From: Calendula officinalis
Taxonomy: Eukaryota; Streptophyta; Magnoliopsida; Asterales; Asteraceae
Direction: 5' to 3'
DNA: 64,000 bases
Assembly: GCA_963853835.1 (NCBI GenBank)
Contig: OY970820.1
Location: 75,450,909-75,514,908, forward strand
Below are positions 1 to 10,342 of this stretch, in pieces (position 1 is the stretch's first letter; each line of letters begins with the position of its first letter). A model generated the notes under the pieces. It ran no database searches. It saw only the letters and a list, made by a program, of their open reading frames with translations, and was not told the origin of the DNA. A program made the translations under genes and the position numbers.

Positions 1-490
1 CTCGTGGAAATATCCTTGTTATTAACTTTAGGAAAATAATAATGACAACCTTAATAAAAACCTAAAATCAATGTAAAAACAACCCTGAATTTTAAGATTA
101 TTACTTCATCAATAAATGCACAAACTTTTTAAGTATGCTAGCAAAGAACTCTTAATATTGTCGTTAACAACTCTTACCTTTAAGCTAAGAAGGAACCAAT
201 AACCGTATTAGAAGTACTTCTAAATAGGTAGGGTTCATTTGATTTTGACCATGTTGTTTTTAGCAAAATTTGTCCAATATTATGAGTTGAAGAAAATAAT
301 ATTTCTGGTCAAGTGTCATTTTAGGTGATAATTTGAAGTTCTAGAATCTCTAAAGTGGCACAAATTTGATTTTCCCTTATGTGAATAACCGGCGTTTGAA
401 TAACGGATTGATCTATTAGACTATAACTACTTTTCCCATTTATATATGAAGGTGATAAAAAAAACTATTGCGTCAACTAAATATAAGGTG
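1..490. other. intergenic, no gene seen
   Basis: AT-rich non-coding sequence. The only longer ORF here, running to 754 on the plus strand, crosses into the MITE at 499-946 and resembles no protein family. I see no RNA gene or TIR pair in it. Confidence 0.6.
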
Positions 491-498
491 ATTATCGT

Positions 499-946
499 CA
501 TGGGCGGACCTAGTATGGTGCATGGGGTTGCCCGGATAACCCCTCAAAAATTTCGAATAAGTGTTAATTTTTATCTTTTTAATGTAGGTGACACCCATAA
601 GAAAAAAAAAATTAACGAATATCCTTATGTATTAGAAAAAATAGTAATATATGTTCTATTTAAATATTTGTTAAAAACTGATTTGTGTATTAAAATGGGT
701 GATGATTTTTTGAATCAAGCGTTGATTTGTATTGTAGGAGAAAAACCCTTTTAGATGTCACAATTGAAAATGTAACCAATCGTTTTCGGAAAATGAAAGA
801 ACAAAAACCTCAACTTTAGAATGTAATTTATAGAGGTTTTTGACATATGTAATGAAATCGGGCTTTCCAATTTCTTTTTATGTTTTTTATATAGTATGAA
901 TAAAAAGTTGTGCAACCCCTCAAACTTTTTTCTGGATCCGCCACTG
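499..946. mobile_element. hAT-type MITE with 8-bp target duplication
   Basis: The ends are inverted repeats: CATGGGCGGACCTAG at 499 and, on the other strand from 946, CAGTGGCGGATCCAG. They are flanked by a perfect 8-bp direct repeat ATTATCGT at 491-498 and 947-954. An 8-bp duplication and a CA-starting TIR fit the hAT superfamily. The 448-bp body has no transposase, so it is non-autonomous. Subterminal sequence is also partly inverted (GGGGTTGC near 527 and GCAACCCC near 913). Confidence 0.85.
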
Positions 947-954
947 ATTATCGT

Positions 955-1352
955 ATTTAGTTTTAGGAATTTGCTAGAATTTTTAATGTCGTAAATTTAC
1001 AAATATTAATTACATCCCATATCATATAGTTACAAAGTTATAATCTTACTATACTTCCTCCTATCTGACCCTTACCTTACATCATTTAATTTTTCCACAA
1101 CCACCATCGATAGTTAATACTACTCCACCCACCACAATGACAATCCATTCATTCAAACGCTTCTTATTTTAGTGAGTGATGGGTACTACTTTTCAACTGC
1201 CCTTCTTTAAATACTTGCACCAATCTTGCAATTTCTTCAAAAGCAGAGTAACTTTAATCGTTAACAGAAGAAGAAGATTAACAAACATTTGATATTATGC
1301 ATTATAATACCTTAAGAGTATAAAGGAGTAATATCTAACTTGGTTCATCAAC
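955..1352. other. intergenic, nothing recognised
   Basis: AT-rich sequence between two transposable elements. I see no coding potential, RNA gene or repeat boundary. Confidence 0.6.
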
Positions 1353-2676
1353 GGGCGCGTTTGGTAGGGAGAAATTCAGAGAAATGAAATGTAGCAGAGA
1401 AATGAAATGCTGAGAAATGAAATAAATTCCACTGTTTGGTAATGTCAGAGAATTGACATAAGGAATTAGCAGGGAAATCAATTCCCTTGTTTGGTAGCAA
1501 AAGCAGAGAAATGAAATAATTTTTAATTATGAAAGAAAATTCATTGAATAATTAACAAATCAATTACAAAAATGCAACAGATTAAATCTCTTTCCAAAAG
1601 CCACATGAAAGTAAACCACAAATCACATATTTGACCTAATAATACAACAATTAATCTGCATTTGAAACAAGAAAACTCACTTAAAATTGACCTAATAATG
1701 CAACAATTAAAAGATATGCAAAAGATACATTATCACAGCAGTAACTATATGGCTTCAACATACAATTATATTCACTACGAATTGAAAAGTATTGAATGAG
1801 CATGTATAAACCAATATATAGTATACCATTTCCAAATGAAATTCTGGGCTGCCCTTCACCTCTGCAGATACAATCCTTACTAAATTTCATCCTTCTTATA
1901 GATCAGAACTACAAAGTAATTGTAACATTTAATAAAGGAGAATTCTTATTGCAGCCATAACTAAAATGAGATACAATCCTTCACATATGCAAACTAGCAG
2001 TATAGCTAAAATACATTTTCATTACTTTTAGCACATTAAGCAATAAGCATCTAAATTAGAAGAACACGATAATTCTAACTTCCACATTCTAAATTAGAAG
2101 AACACAATAAGCAATAGCTAAAATGTTCTTCCGATAAAGCATTAGGCTTCCCCATTCTAATAATTAGAAGAACCAACATAAGGAGAAATCAAAGATTACT
2201 TCAACCAATAACCTTCCGCCACTGCAAAATCATCAGCATATCGAGCTTGATTACTCGATTGATTTAGTATTATTAAAGATACGGAGGAGCTCAATACCAT
2301 GGCTGCTTCTTCTTCGTCTTCATTTTTGGGGTTGTTTCTTAACGAGACGATGGTGAATCGCCGGAGAGGAAAATGGGGTTAGGGTTAGAAGATTTCTGAA
2401 TTTCATTTGTCTCATGTGCAAGTCACGTGAAATTGTATTTATATCCTACTTTATTATAACAAAAGGGTGAGAAATGGATCTCTCCGTGCACTTCATTTTG
2501 CAAGCAAAAAGGGGAGAGATAGATTTCTCAGCAAAAAGTAAAGAAATGAGGTCATGACCAATTAGATTTCTCAGCGAAAAGGATTTCTCCGTGTTTTGAT
2601 TTCACAACTCAACCAAACGATGGAAATGAAACAATTTTCATTTCTCTAGCTCCATTTCCCTCTACCAAACATACCC
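1353..2676. mobile_element. non-autonomous inverted-repeat transposon, 1.3 kb
   Basis: The ends form a long imperfect inverted repeat. The left end reads GGGCGCGTTTGGTAGGGAG and the right end, reverse-complemented, GGGTATGTTTGGTAGAGGG; both continue into GAGAAATGAAA-type sequence. Subterminal copies of AGAGAAATGAAAT are dense at the left (1375-1520) and have degenerate counterparts at the right (2460-2650). The GGG...GTTTGG start resembles PIF/Harbinger-type or hAT-type termini, but I find no clean 3-bp or 8-bp target duplication, so the superfamily is open. There is no transposase. A short ATG-started reading frame rich in Ser lies at 2299-2382 inside it. Confidence 0.65.
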
Positions 2677-3050
2677 TGAGTTCTTGTTTACCAAAACTGA
2701 ACCACCAAAAACAAATCAAAACCAGAAAACCAACAACAAAACATGTAACTATGCAAACTCTCCGATGTATAAATCAAACATATTAGCATAAAATACCTAC
2801 ATATATTTGTATGTACATATAGAAATTCCACAGGTCTACACTCTCCTGAAACATGTCAACATACCTACCATCTTTTGAGTAAACTCCTTCCTACCTTCTC
2901 TTCATCCCAAAATAATTCATCCAACCGTTATCTGTCACATTTCATAAACATGTTTTTTGTAAGGTAACTTAACTACTAGTAACAAACAAAAATAATGATT
3001 TTAAGGAAAGCATACCTTAGCTTTGCTAGAGTTAATAAAAATCTCTCTTC
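2677..3050. other. 3' flank of the GRAS gene
   Basis: AT-rich sequence downstream of the minus-strand GRAS gene that probably holds its 3' UTR. No other feature is evident. Confidence 0.5.
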
Positions 3051-5198
3051 TTAAGCTGGTACCCAACATGAAATAGCATATAAAATCCTCCCTTTCCATC
3101 CTTGTAACATCCACTTTCCATCTTCATCAAACACAAAATCTTTATGATACCCCAATTTCACCTTACATTTCAATTGAGCCACAAGCTCGCGGTCCATACG
3201 TTTCGGTTTAAACCCGGCCCGCGTGGTTCGAACCTGCCACTGTTTATAAGTCTCGGGTCTTTCAACCCGTTCAGCACCTTCACACGCAATCACATTCATA
3301 ACTTCACGCCCGTAAAATTCCTTCTCAAAATTCTCCCTCTGCTCGTTCTCACGTTCCAATGTTGCATCAAACATGTCGAATAAAGCCGAGTAATGAAAAA
3401 GAGCTTCTCGGAAATGGGTGATGAAAAATGGAGCACCGTACGACCCGTTAACAACCGAATGAACAAATATATCCGGTTTCATATCTCTAATTAACTTCAA
3501 AACAACGTCTCGTGGGTTTTCTGGCTCAAATGTTTCATCGAGCAAGTTTTCAAATCGCGTGAGCGCATTAACAGCGAGAAACTCGTTTCTTTTGAGATTA
3601 AGATCTTCAACTCTAATCATCTCCCAATTTTGAATTGCGATCGCTTTGTACTCAAACGGAACCTTAAACCGCTCACAGTAACTTCCCAACCGCCGACCCG
3701 TTTCCTCGACCCGCTCCACGGGCCGAAACCCGGGTTGCGGGTGTTCAATTCCTGTAATCCTTAACTTAGGCGGCCCACCGGGTCGATCCGCCAGGTGTTT
3801 GATGAGTATTGGCCATTGAAAACCATACGCGATACCAAAATCCACAATGTGAAGAGTTGAAGAGGTTGAAGCCGCTTCGTAAATCGTTTTATTAGCAAAA
3901 TAAATCTCGTTTTTCTTAAAAGGGCAGGCGGATACATAAGCTTGAAAAGCTTTCAATTTCTCAGCAGCTGAGATTTTGGTGACTTTTTGAGATGCATAAA
4001 GGTGGGACCCAGTGCCAGATAAGCGTGCTTCCAGACCTAAAGCAAATACATGAGCTAACCTCTCAGAAGCATTCCCTGAAGGATTTGTGTGTTGTCTTAT
4101 TTGCTTTAATTGTTCACTAGCAATCTTGTAATCATCATTAGCAACTGATTGTGCACAGTTGATTAATAAAGTTCTGACATCGACACTGTCAGTTGTGTTT
4201 GGTCTCCAAGAAGAAGGAGCATTCCAACCACTATAAAAGTTATTAACATTCGGTAATTCTCCACAACCGGGTGTCGGTTCGCCTTTTGCATTTGTACAAA
4301 GAAGAATTCGGTCAAACATTTCAGATAATTCAGCTTCTTCATCTTCATAAACTGCAGATTGTTTGCGAATTCGTTCATCTTCATAATCGTTATCATCCAA
4401 TTGGAAATGTTTTCTTGCCCTAAAACCATTCGGTGAGCTGTCAATCTCAAAATTCTCCACTTTTACCACAACTTCTTGAGTTGAATTTGAATTTGAATTT
4501 GATGGAAGATCGTACTTATCCAAATCGATAACGAAAGGTTTAGTAACGGGAAGGAATTTACTCGCTTCTTCCATTCCTCTTTTGAATTGTAAAATAGATT
4601 CACTGTCTGTAAACATGTTTTGGATCAAGTGTTTGTTAGCAACCGAATCCGTAGTGTCATTAAAAAGAGGATATTCAAGTGAATGAGTTTGTGACACTGA
4701 TGATTTGGTTTCTAAAGAATCACTTCTAACCCATTTAGGATCAATCGAGTTGTTACTACCACTTGTACTACTGTAATTACTGTACTCACTTGAACAGTAA
4801 GTGATTTCTTCAGGCGGTTGTAACGGTTGGTAATTGTTACCAAGTGCTTCATGGAAAGATTTTTCAGTGGCTTGCAAAGCAAATGGATCATGAAACATAC
4901 TCTGTCTACTCTCCAAATTCTCTTCCACGAGAATCTGGTTTAAGTATTTAGAAACAGAATCTTCATATTCATCAGGTGAATTGATTTGTGGAAGTGAATT
5001 TAGGGTTTCTGCAGTGTTGTGGTTGGGCGTAGAAGAAGGGAGATCTAAGAAACTGAGATCCAATGGTTCATCTCTGAATCTGTAACCACTGGTAACACCA
5101 GGAAACTGATCGAAAATCGGTAAAGTATTGTCATCATCTATTGAGAAATCATTGATGTAATTCGTGTATTCCTGGAAACGTGGATCTTCTATGCCCAT
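3051..5198 (-). CDS. GRAS family transcription regulator, SCL14/SCL33-like (LISCL subfamily)
   Basis: A 715-residue protein in one coding exon, as usual for GRAS genes. The C-terminal GRAS domain spans about residues 338-715. It starts with the leucine heptad region (VDVRTLLINCAQSV), then the VHIID core as LHIVDFGIAYGFQWP at 449-463, the PFYRE region near 590-615 (FFITHFREALFHYSALFDMF), and the terminal SAW motif (GWKGRILYAISCWVPA, 700-715). The N-terminal half is acidic and disordered and carries LISCL-type motifs: a start like DPRFQEYTNYINDFS (5-19), a segment around 82-120 (YLNQILVEEN, FHDPFALQATEKSFHEALG) and KQSAVYEDEEAELSEMFDRILL (279-300). Family members act in the nucleus as transcriptional co-regulators; SCL14 works with TGA factors in xenobiotic stress. 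The exact paralogue is not resolved. The start is chosen because it matches the LISCL N-terminus. A 5'-UTR intron precedes it. Confidence 0.95.
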   Translation of the reverse strand: MGIEDPRFQEYTNYINDFSIDDDNTLPIFDQFPGVTSGYRFRDEPLDLSFLDLPSSTPNHNTAETLNSLPQINSPDEYEDSVSKYLNQILVEENLESRQSMFHDPFALQATEKSFHEALGNNYQPLQPPEEITYCSSEYSNYSSTSGSNNSIDPKWVRSDSLETKSSVSQTHSLEYPLFNDTTDSVANKHLIQNMFTDSESILQFKRGMEEASKFLPVTKPFVIDLDKYDLPSNSNSNSTQEVVVKVENFEIDSSPNGFRARKHFQLDDNDYEDERIRKQSAVYEDEEAELSEMFDRILLCTNAKGEPTPGCGELPNVNNFYSGWNAPSSWRPNTTDSVDVRTLLINCAQSVANDDYKIASEQLKQIRQHTNPSGNASERLAHVFALGLEARLSGTGSHLYASQKVTKISAAEKLKAFQAYVSACPFKKNEIYFANKTIYEAASTSSTLHIVDFGIAYGFQWPILIKHLADRPGGPPKLRITGIEHPQPGFRPVERVEETGRRLGSYCERFKVPFEYKAIAIQNWEMIRVEDLNLKRNEFLAVNALTRFENLLDETFEPENPRDVVLKLIRDMKPDIFVHSVVNGSYGAPFFITHFREALFHYSALFDMFDATLERENEQRENFEKEFYGREVMNVIACEGAERVERPETYKQWQVRTTRAGFKPKRMDRELVAQLKCKVKLGYHKDFVFDEDGKWMLQGWKGRILYAISCWVPA

Positions 5199-5231
5199 AT
5201 CTATCCTTCACAGAAATCGATCACAAAAAAA

Positions 5232-5832
5232 CTGCAAATGAAACTGGAACTCAACAGGCACAGAGTTATCCGTGAGCTGAGAATTGAACTTTTCGCACCA
5301 ACTACGATTAAGGAAGAAACGACAAGTAATTAGGTACAAGTTTTCAACAGAAATCTAGAATAACCGCTACAAAAAGGTAATATAAGTTGTATGACTGTAT
5401 CAGTATCACATGAGGCTCTAATATCAAGAACATAAACCCTAAGCATCATCGAAAGAGTTAAAAAAATGAAAACAAAAGACAATTTGCTCTAATCCTTTAT
5501 CCAGTTTTTCGATTAAAATATTGAATAGAATAATAGCGTGTCAGATAAAGAAGAAGAAATTGTACAAATTTAGATACACTGCATCATTCGATAATAAAAT
5601 AAAATTCTAACAAATCAATCATAAGAACATGAGAAAATTACATGGAATAAACATACAGAGCAACAAAATTGCAGAAACAACACAAGTACAAAACCCTAGA
5701 TCAGCTCAAATTCATTGATTCGGTCCATTTCGGCTCAAAATCAAGCCACAAGTAAATTAAATGAACAAAAATCAATACCTAAAATCAACATAATAACAAT
5801 AACCGCAGCAAAAAAACAAATCTAAATCGTAC
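5232..5832 (-). other. predicted 5'-UTR intron of the GRAS gene
   Basis: On the minus strand a donor TTTCAAAG|GTACGATTTA (GT at 5832-5831) pairs with an acceptor CATTTGCAG (AG at 5233-5232), 34 bases before the GRAS start codon. The 601-base interval is AT/T-rich and non-coding. The upstream exon lies at about 5833-6070. 5'-UTR introns are common in this subfamily. This is a splice-signal prediction without transcript support. Confidence 0.6.
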
Positions 5833-6123
5833 CTTTGAAACAGCTGCGTTTGGAAGACGAAAGGTAGAGAGAGTAAAAAGGGGGAGTTGTACAAGGTATA
5901 GAGTGAGATGACGGGGATTTATCAGAACCACAAGGACCGCTAAATCAGGAAGTTTCTGGAATCGGGAATTCAACCGAGTTGACTCAGTAGTACGGTCGGA
6001 AAACGACCGGCTATAGGCGGTAGAAAGAGGCGCGAAGTGGTGGGGGTCACGCGCACAGTCTTTTTGCAAAGACAAAGGAAAAATCTTAGAGTGGTTTCTC
6101 TTTGATGCGTTGATTAAACGCAT

Positions 6124-7410
6124 TAGCCTAAAGGCCCTTGACTATAACTAGTCTATGACTTGATTTACAATTAAGTAAATATATTATGATATTTCTTTAA
6201 CCATTTTTGTAGCGACATCTTTATTTTCTTTTGAAGAGTAGTTCTAGCTTGACATAACAAAAATTACAAACTTGACCTTTCTGCAAATAAAATAAGATAA
6301 ATGTATTGGTGAAAAAGATAAGGTGTTGCTCATGGCCAAGGTCATGGGTTCAAGTCCCGTCATGGATGTGGGGTTTATTCCCCATAAGTGGAAGGTTCGT
6401 GAGAAGGCATACTACCCCTTGTGGATGTCACTGTTTAAGACGGATCATAATGGTTGGTTATTGGTCACATGAGTGGTAAATTAATTTTCTTTCTTTAAAC
6501 CAAACATTTAAGCATCTTAAATTTATTTGGGTCATTATACAATTTTAGGTCACAACTTAGCAGCTAGGAGTGGACCCTAGAAAAAATTTAAGGGGTATCC
6601 TGAAATTTTTTAAGGAATTACACGGGTTATCTCGTGCTATACAGCAAGTCCTTCCCTGTTAGTCATGCTACAATCAACTTTAGTTTAACAATTTTGTCAA
6701 TTCAGACAAAGTTTTACACGTCCCAATGATTTCGTATCATGTTATAGTATAATTGTAGAACTCACTCTCAAAGCTAGTTTGAGAAAAAAAAATATGACAT
6801 CTAAACTTATAAGACATCATCCCATTCATATTTTGACAGAAATGGAATCATAACTCCCAACTTATATATGAATTCCATAAACAGTATTTCATGGTTTTAG
6901 GGGGTGTTTGGGTAAAGGAGGTTAAACCTTTTCATAAAGCTTTGAAATTATGGATTTAGATTTGGTCTTTTCTTCTATTTAAATAAGTTGAAAAGATGTT
7001 GATATAGGTTCATCCACGTATACGTACCCAGAACACTTTCAAATTTAGTGCACATCACAAGCACCTCATATTATCCTATCATCACACCAGTTTGGTTTAG
7101 GACCGTAGGATTCCTCCTTTAAAGGGTCACATGATTTGCATATAATTTGTTTCGAGAATCTTTTGTCGTTTTACATATTTTTTCAACCACTTTCGTCTTC
7201 ATCTACTTTTTTATCATTATTTACGGGCTTTGTTTAATCTAATCTAGATGTTTGGTTGTTTTTTCTTCATCTACTTGATTAAGTGTCCAAAATCATCAAT
7301 ATTTATCAAAATCCGTTAGTATGTAAGTAACTTATCAACCAACTACTCGGTATCATAATTTTGGTACCGGTTCGATTCATCTCTAAAGACCTATATATTA
7401 GAAATCGATC
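6124..7410. other. intergenic between GRAS promoter and copia element
   Basis: AT-rich non-coding DNA that should include the GRAS promoter at its left end. It holds a SINE-like segment near 6310-6500. A TGTTTGGGTAAAGG-like transposon-end sequence at 6904 has no clear partner. Otherwise I see nothing. Confidence 0.5.
6310..6500 (+). repeat. tRNA-derived SINE-like remnant
   Basis: The sequence GGTTCAAGTCC at 6347-6357 matches an RNA polymerase III B box. It sits about 30 bases after AAGGTGTTGCTCATGGCC, which could be a degenerate A box. The stretch ends in an AT-rich tail. Plant SINEs have this tRNA-like head, but no cloverleaf, second copy or target duplication is seen, so the call is tentative. 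Confidence 0.35.
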
Positions 7411-7415
7411 ATTTA

Positions 7416-8035
7416 TGTCAGGATCGATTAACTATAGAGAAGTTAATAAACACTTTAGATCTAATTGAATATAGAAGTTGCAGCGGATCAACACTATATC
7501 AATGTAATTAAGAACAATGAACTGTAAATAATATGCGAAAGTATTAAGAACACAGTTTCACAAAAAGCTTCAATGTATATTATTGAGTTAACAATACACA
7601 CGTACGTTTACAATTCGTAAGGAACTATTTATAATAGTCCTTGAAGCTAAACTATTTACCCTAGTTATTCTAGGACTTTGATTTACATTCGAATAATAAA
7701 GATATACATTTAATTACATTCTATAACTATCTCTGCGAAGATCTCGGACTTGATATGCTTCCAAAACGCGTACCAGTAGTAAAACCATTCACCAGTAGTA
7801 AATGTGCATCATCAGTAGTAACTCTGGTAACCAGTAGTAAGTCCAAAACCAACGTCAGTAGTAACTACTATTGATCAGTAGTATCTTCAATCTGTGCATG
7901 ATCAGTAGTAACTTAGTTATAGTATTCACCAGTATCAACTTCATCAGTAGTAACATGTTCTGCCCCATCAGTACTAAGTATGATTAGTACCAACTGCAGC
8001 ATCAGTATTAAGTTGATCTATGTTTTGTTCCAACA
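7416..8035 (-). repeat. 3' LTR of the SIRE-like element
   Basis: This 620-bp direct repeat matches 17936-18555 with six substitutions that I could count (for example at the AACACAG/AACACGG and TGATTAG/TGAATAG sites). It has TG...CA ends. The part at 7773-8010 holds about eight exact CAGTAGTA octamers and three degenerate ones. Confidence 0.95.
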
Positions 8036-8049
8036 ATCTCCCCCTAAAC
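8036..8049 (-). other. polypurine tract of the SIRE-like element
   Basis: On the minus strand the sequence GTTTAGGGGGAGAT abuts the 3' LTR. This is the expected plus-strand primer for copia elements. Confidence 0.85.
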
Positions 8050-8083
8050 TTATTGATTATCTTTTAATCAATCAAGTTTCTAT

Positions 8084-10342
8084 TTACTTCTTCTTTTCCT
8101 TTTCTTCCAACAACTTTGCTCTTTTCTGATCACCTTCTAAAGTTTGTTGGTTCCTTTTATTCCTTTGTGCAATAATATATTTGCTGATTCTTTTAACAAA
8201 TTCATTCAATTTGTTTTGGAGCATCACAGCATCATGTGGTTTAATAAAGTTCATGCACCAAAGTTGATAAAGAGTTTTCTCAGAATGAGGATACTCTTTC
8301 TCATAAAGGAATAGGTCACATTTCTTACTTGTATATTCAAAGAAGTACATATTGACAGTTGGCAGCACATTCCAGGCTTGAACATTCTCTGGATTTGTAA
8401 ACTTCTCTGAATAATTTTCTGGATAGAAAGCAGCATCAATCATTTCAGTAAGATAGCCTGCAGCTGAATTCTTCCAGTTCTTCTTAGTCATTCTTGGTTT
8501 ACCAATGATCAACATCTTGATAATGTCACTTCTGGTTAGGGACATGACCAAAGGTTTCCAAGCTCTGAATCTTTGTATGACCTTATCTTCTCTAATAATC
8601 TCAATCATATCATCTAAATATCTCCAGTTGATGATTGGATTATTTTGTAGGGGAGCAATAGGAAGATCATAAACTTGAACCATCTGTAATTTCTTCTTGG
8701 GTTGTTCAAGTTCAGAGGTAACTGTCTTCCTTTTCTTTGAAGTTTGAGAGAATACACCAGATGATTCTCCAGTTATTGTTTTTCTTTCTTTCATTTCTTT
8801 GGAGTCTAACTGTTCAAGTTTAGTGGTGTACTTCTCATTAAGATCTTGTTCAGTAAGATCCTTCTTCTTCTCTACACAGTACTTTTCAATTAAATTGATC
8901 AACTTCATTCTTCCAAAGGCCTTTGTGTTGTGACCTCTTGATTTCAAGAATGTGATCATTTCTTTCTTTTTCTCTGCAAATTGTTCTGGCATATCAGCCT
9001 TCTGCTCTTTGCATTCTTGTACTTGTGCTTCAAGAAGTTCTAGTGTTTCATATTCAAGTTGCCTAAATTTTTCTAGTTCTTTTCTTTGTAGTTCTTTTCT
9101 TGTTTCAGCAACTTGTTTAGTTTTGACCTTTTGTTTAAATTGTGGCAGTTTTGATATATCTGCTATATCTGCCAATTTGATTTCTGTGAATGGTTGTCTC
9201 AATATTCTAGCCCTTTCTGCTAATCTTTTGTTTTCATGTGCTAGAGAGACTTCAACCTCCTTTAAATATTTTGCTCTCTTAACCTTCCACCTATCCTGTT
9301 TGGCTGATTTGGCATAGTTGATTTTGTTGACCATTTCATGACCTTGTGCTCTGTTAGGTTGGTCTTCATCAGCAATTTCCTTTCCCTTTCCTATGTAGTT
9401 GTCTTTCTTCATATTTGGTTCAGATTCAATAACAAATTTGGGACCATAATAGTGTATCTGTGATATGGGAAGTATTTTAGGATGTGGAGGCAGGGAGCAT
9501 TCATCAACTTCTAACCAATTTACATCATCATCAATATCTTTCACCACCATTTGTGTTGTTTTTCTTTTTGGAGATGGTGGAAGTATCACTTTAGGTTCTA
9601 TTAGTGGTGGCAGCTCAATAATGTCATCAGTAGTAACTAAGGTAGTTACTGCTGGTATGTCTTCAGAGATTACTACTGATAGGGCATCAGTAGTGTTTGC
9701 TGCCGTTTCTTCATTTACTACTGCTATGATATCAGTAGTAGGTTTTACTACTGATACTTCTTTTTCAGCTTGATCTTTCATAGGAGCAGTAGTAATTGGC
9801 TCATCTTCAGTAACCATCATTTCTGGGCCTTCATCAACAGTAGTTTCTTTTAAATTTAAGAGAGAGGATGCTGCTGCTGCAATTGATTCATCAATCATGG
9901 TCTGTATGTTATCCTTCTCCCCCTTAGTGAGCTCAACTGGTGGAGCCTCACTATCATCAATCTTCTTCTTTAATTTTCTGATGAGTTTAGTTTGTTGATG
10001 AAGCCTTTGCTCATAGAATCTCATTCTTTTGTTGATGGTGTTCATATGTCTTTTCATTGCAGCCATTGTTTTCCCTTGATTAGTTAGATACTTGAGACAA
10101 TCTTGTACAGTGGATTCAAGAGAATCCACTTTATCCGTCAATTGGTTGATTTTAATACTGCCCTCACTCCATCTAGCAAGATCATCGGGCTCACTAACAG
10201 GTACATTGGCTTTGAGGTTTTCCATCCTATCCATCAATTCAAAAGATCTGCCCTCATCACTTCTTGGTGATTCATTGGGTCTTTTAGACATCCTCTTCTT
10301 CCTAGAAGAAGCAGAGATGCCCCCCTTGTGGTTTCTTGGCAC
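8084..10342 (-). CDS. extra ORF of SIRE-like element, second part: coiled-coil protein
   Basis: An open frame of about 752 codons lies between pol and the 3' LTR. It opens at a GTG rather than an ATG, and its first residues overlap, in another frame, the end of the ORF at 10234-11556. The two were therefore probably one reading frame split by a small indel near 10340. Visible traits: a basic Ser/Arg/Lys-rich head (residues 1-30); a likely coiled coil at about 65-135 with Leu/Ile heptads (INQLTDKVDSLESTVQDCLKYL); a Thr/Val-rich acidic stretch at about 160-260 made largely of TT, VV and TTD units encoded by the CAGTAGTA motif; Lys/Glu-rich helices at 340-540; and a more structured C-terminal part (570-700) with aromatic residues. 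No transmembrane or signal segment is apparent, so a true envelope role is not supported. The function is unknown. The family is specific to SIRE-type elements as far as I recognise. Confidence 0.7.
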   Translation of the reverse strand: MPRNHKGGISASSRKKRMSKRPNESPRSDEGRSFELMDRMENLKANVPVSEPDDLARWSEGSIKINQLTDKVDSLESTVQDCLKYLTNQGKTMAAMKRHMNTINKRMRFYEQRLHQQTKLIRKLKKKIDDSEAPPVELTKGEKDNIQTMIDESIAAAASSLLNLKETTVDEGPEMMVTEDEPITTAPMKDQAEKEVSVVKPTTDIIAVVNEETAANTTDALSVVISEDIPAVTTLVTTDDIIELPPLIEPKVILPPSPKRKTTQMVVKDIDDDVNWLEVDECSLPPHPKILPISQIHYYGPKFVIESEPNMKKDNYIGKGKEIADEDQPNRAQGHEMVNKINYAKSAKQDRWKVKRAKYLKEVEVSLAHENKRLAERARILRQPFTEIKLADIADISKLPQFKQKVKTKQVAETRKELQRKELEKFRQLEYETLELLEAQVQECKEQKADMPEQFAEKKKEMITFLKSRGHNTKAFGRMKLINLIEKYCVEKKKDLTEQDLNEKYTTKLEQLDSKEMKERKTITGESSGVFSQTSKKRKTVTSELEQPKKKLQMVQVYDLPIAPLQNNPIINWRYLDDMIEIIREDKVIQRFRAWKPLVMSLTRSDIIKMLIIGKPRMTKKNWKNSAAGYLTEMIDAAFYPENYSEKFTNPENVQAWNVLPTVNMYFFEYTSKKCDLFLYEKEYPHSEKTLYQLWCMNFIKPHDAVMLQNKLNEFVKRISKYIIAQRNKRNQQTLEGDQKRAKLLEEKEKKK

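Noticed and set aside
446..754. 102-codon plus-strand ORF
   Set aside because: It straddles the left end of the hAT MITE at 499, so part of the frame was brought in by the insertion. No protein similarity is recognised.
3144..4450. ORFs overlapping the GRAS gene in other frames
   Set aside because: They are frame shadows of a long conserved coding exon and have no family resemblance of their own.
7773..8010. CRISPR-like look of regularly recurring CAGTAGTA in the LTRs and spacer
   Set aside because: The repeat is only 8-10 bp, spacing is irregular, and the setting is a plant retrotransposon with clear LTRs and pol. No cas genes and no true spacer-repeat periodicity are present.
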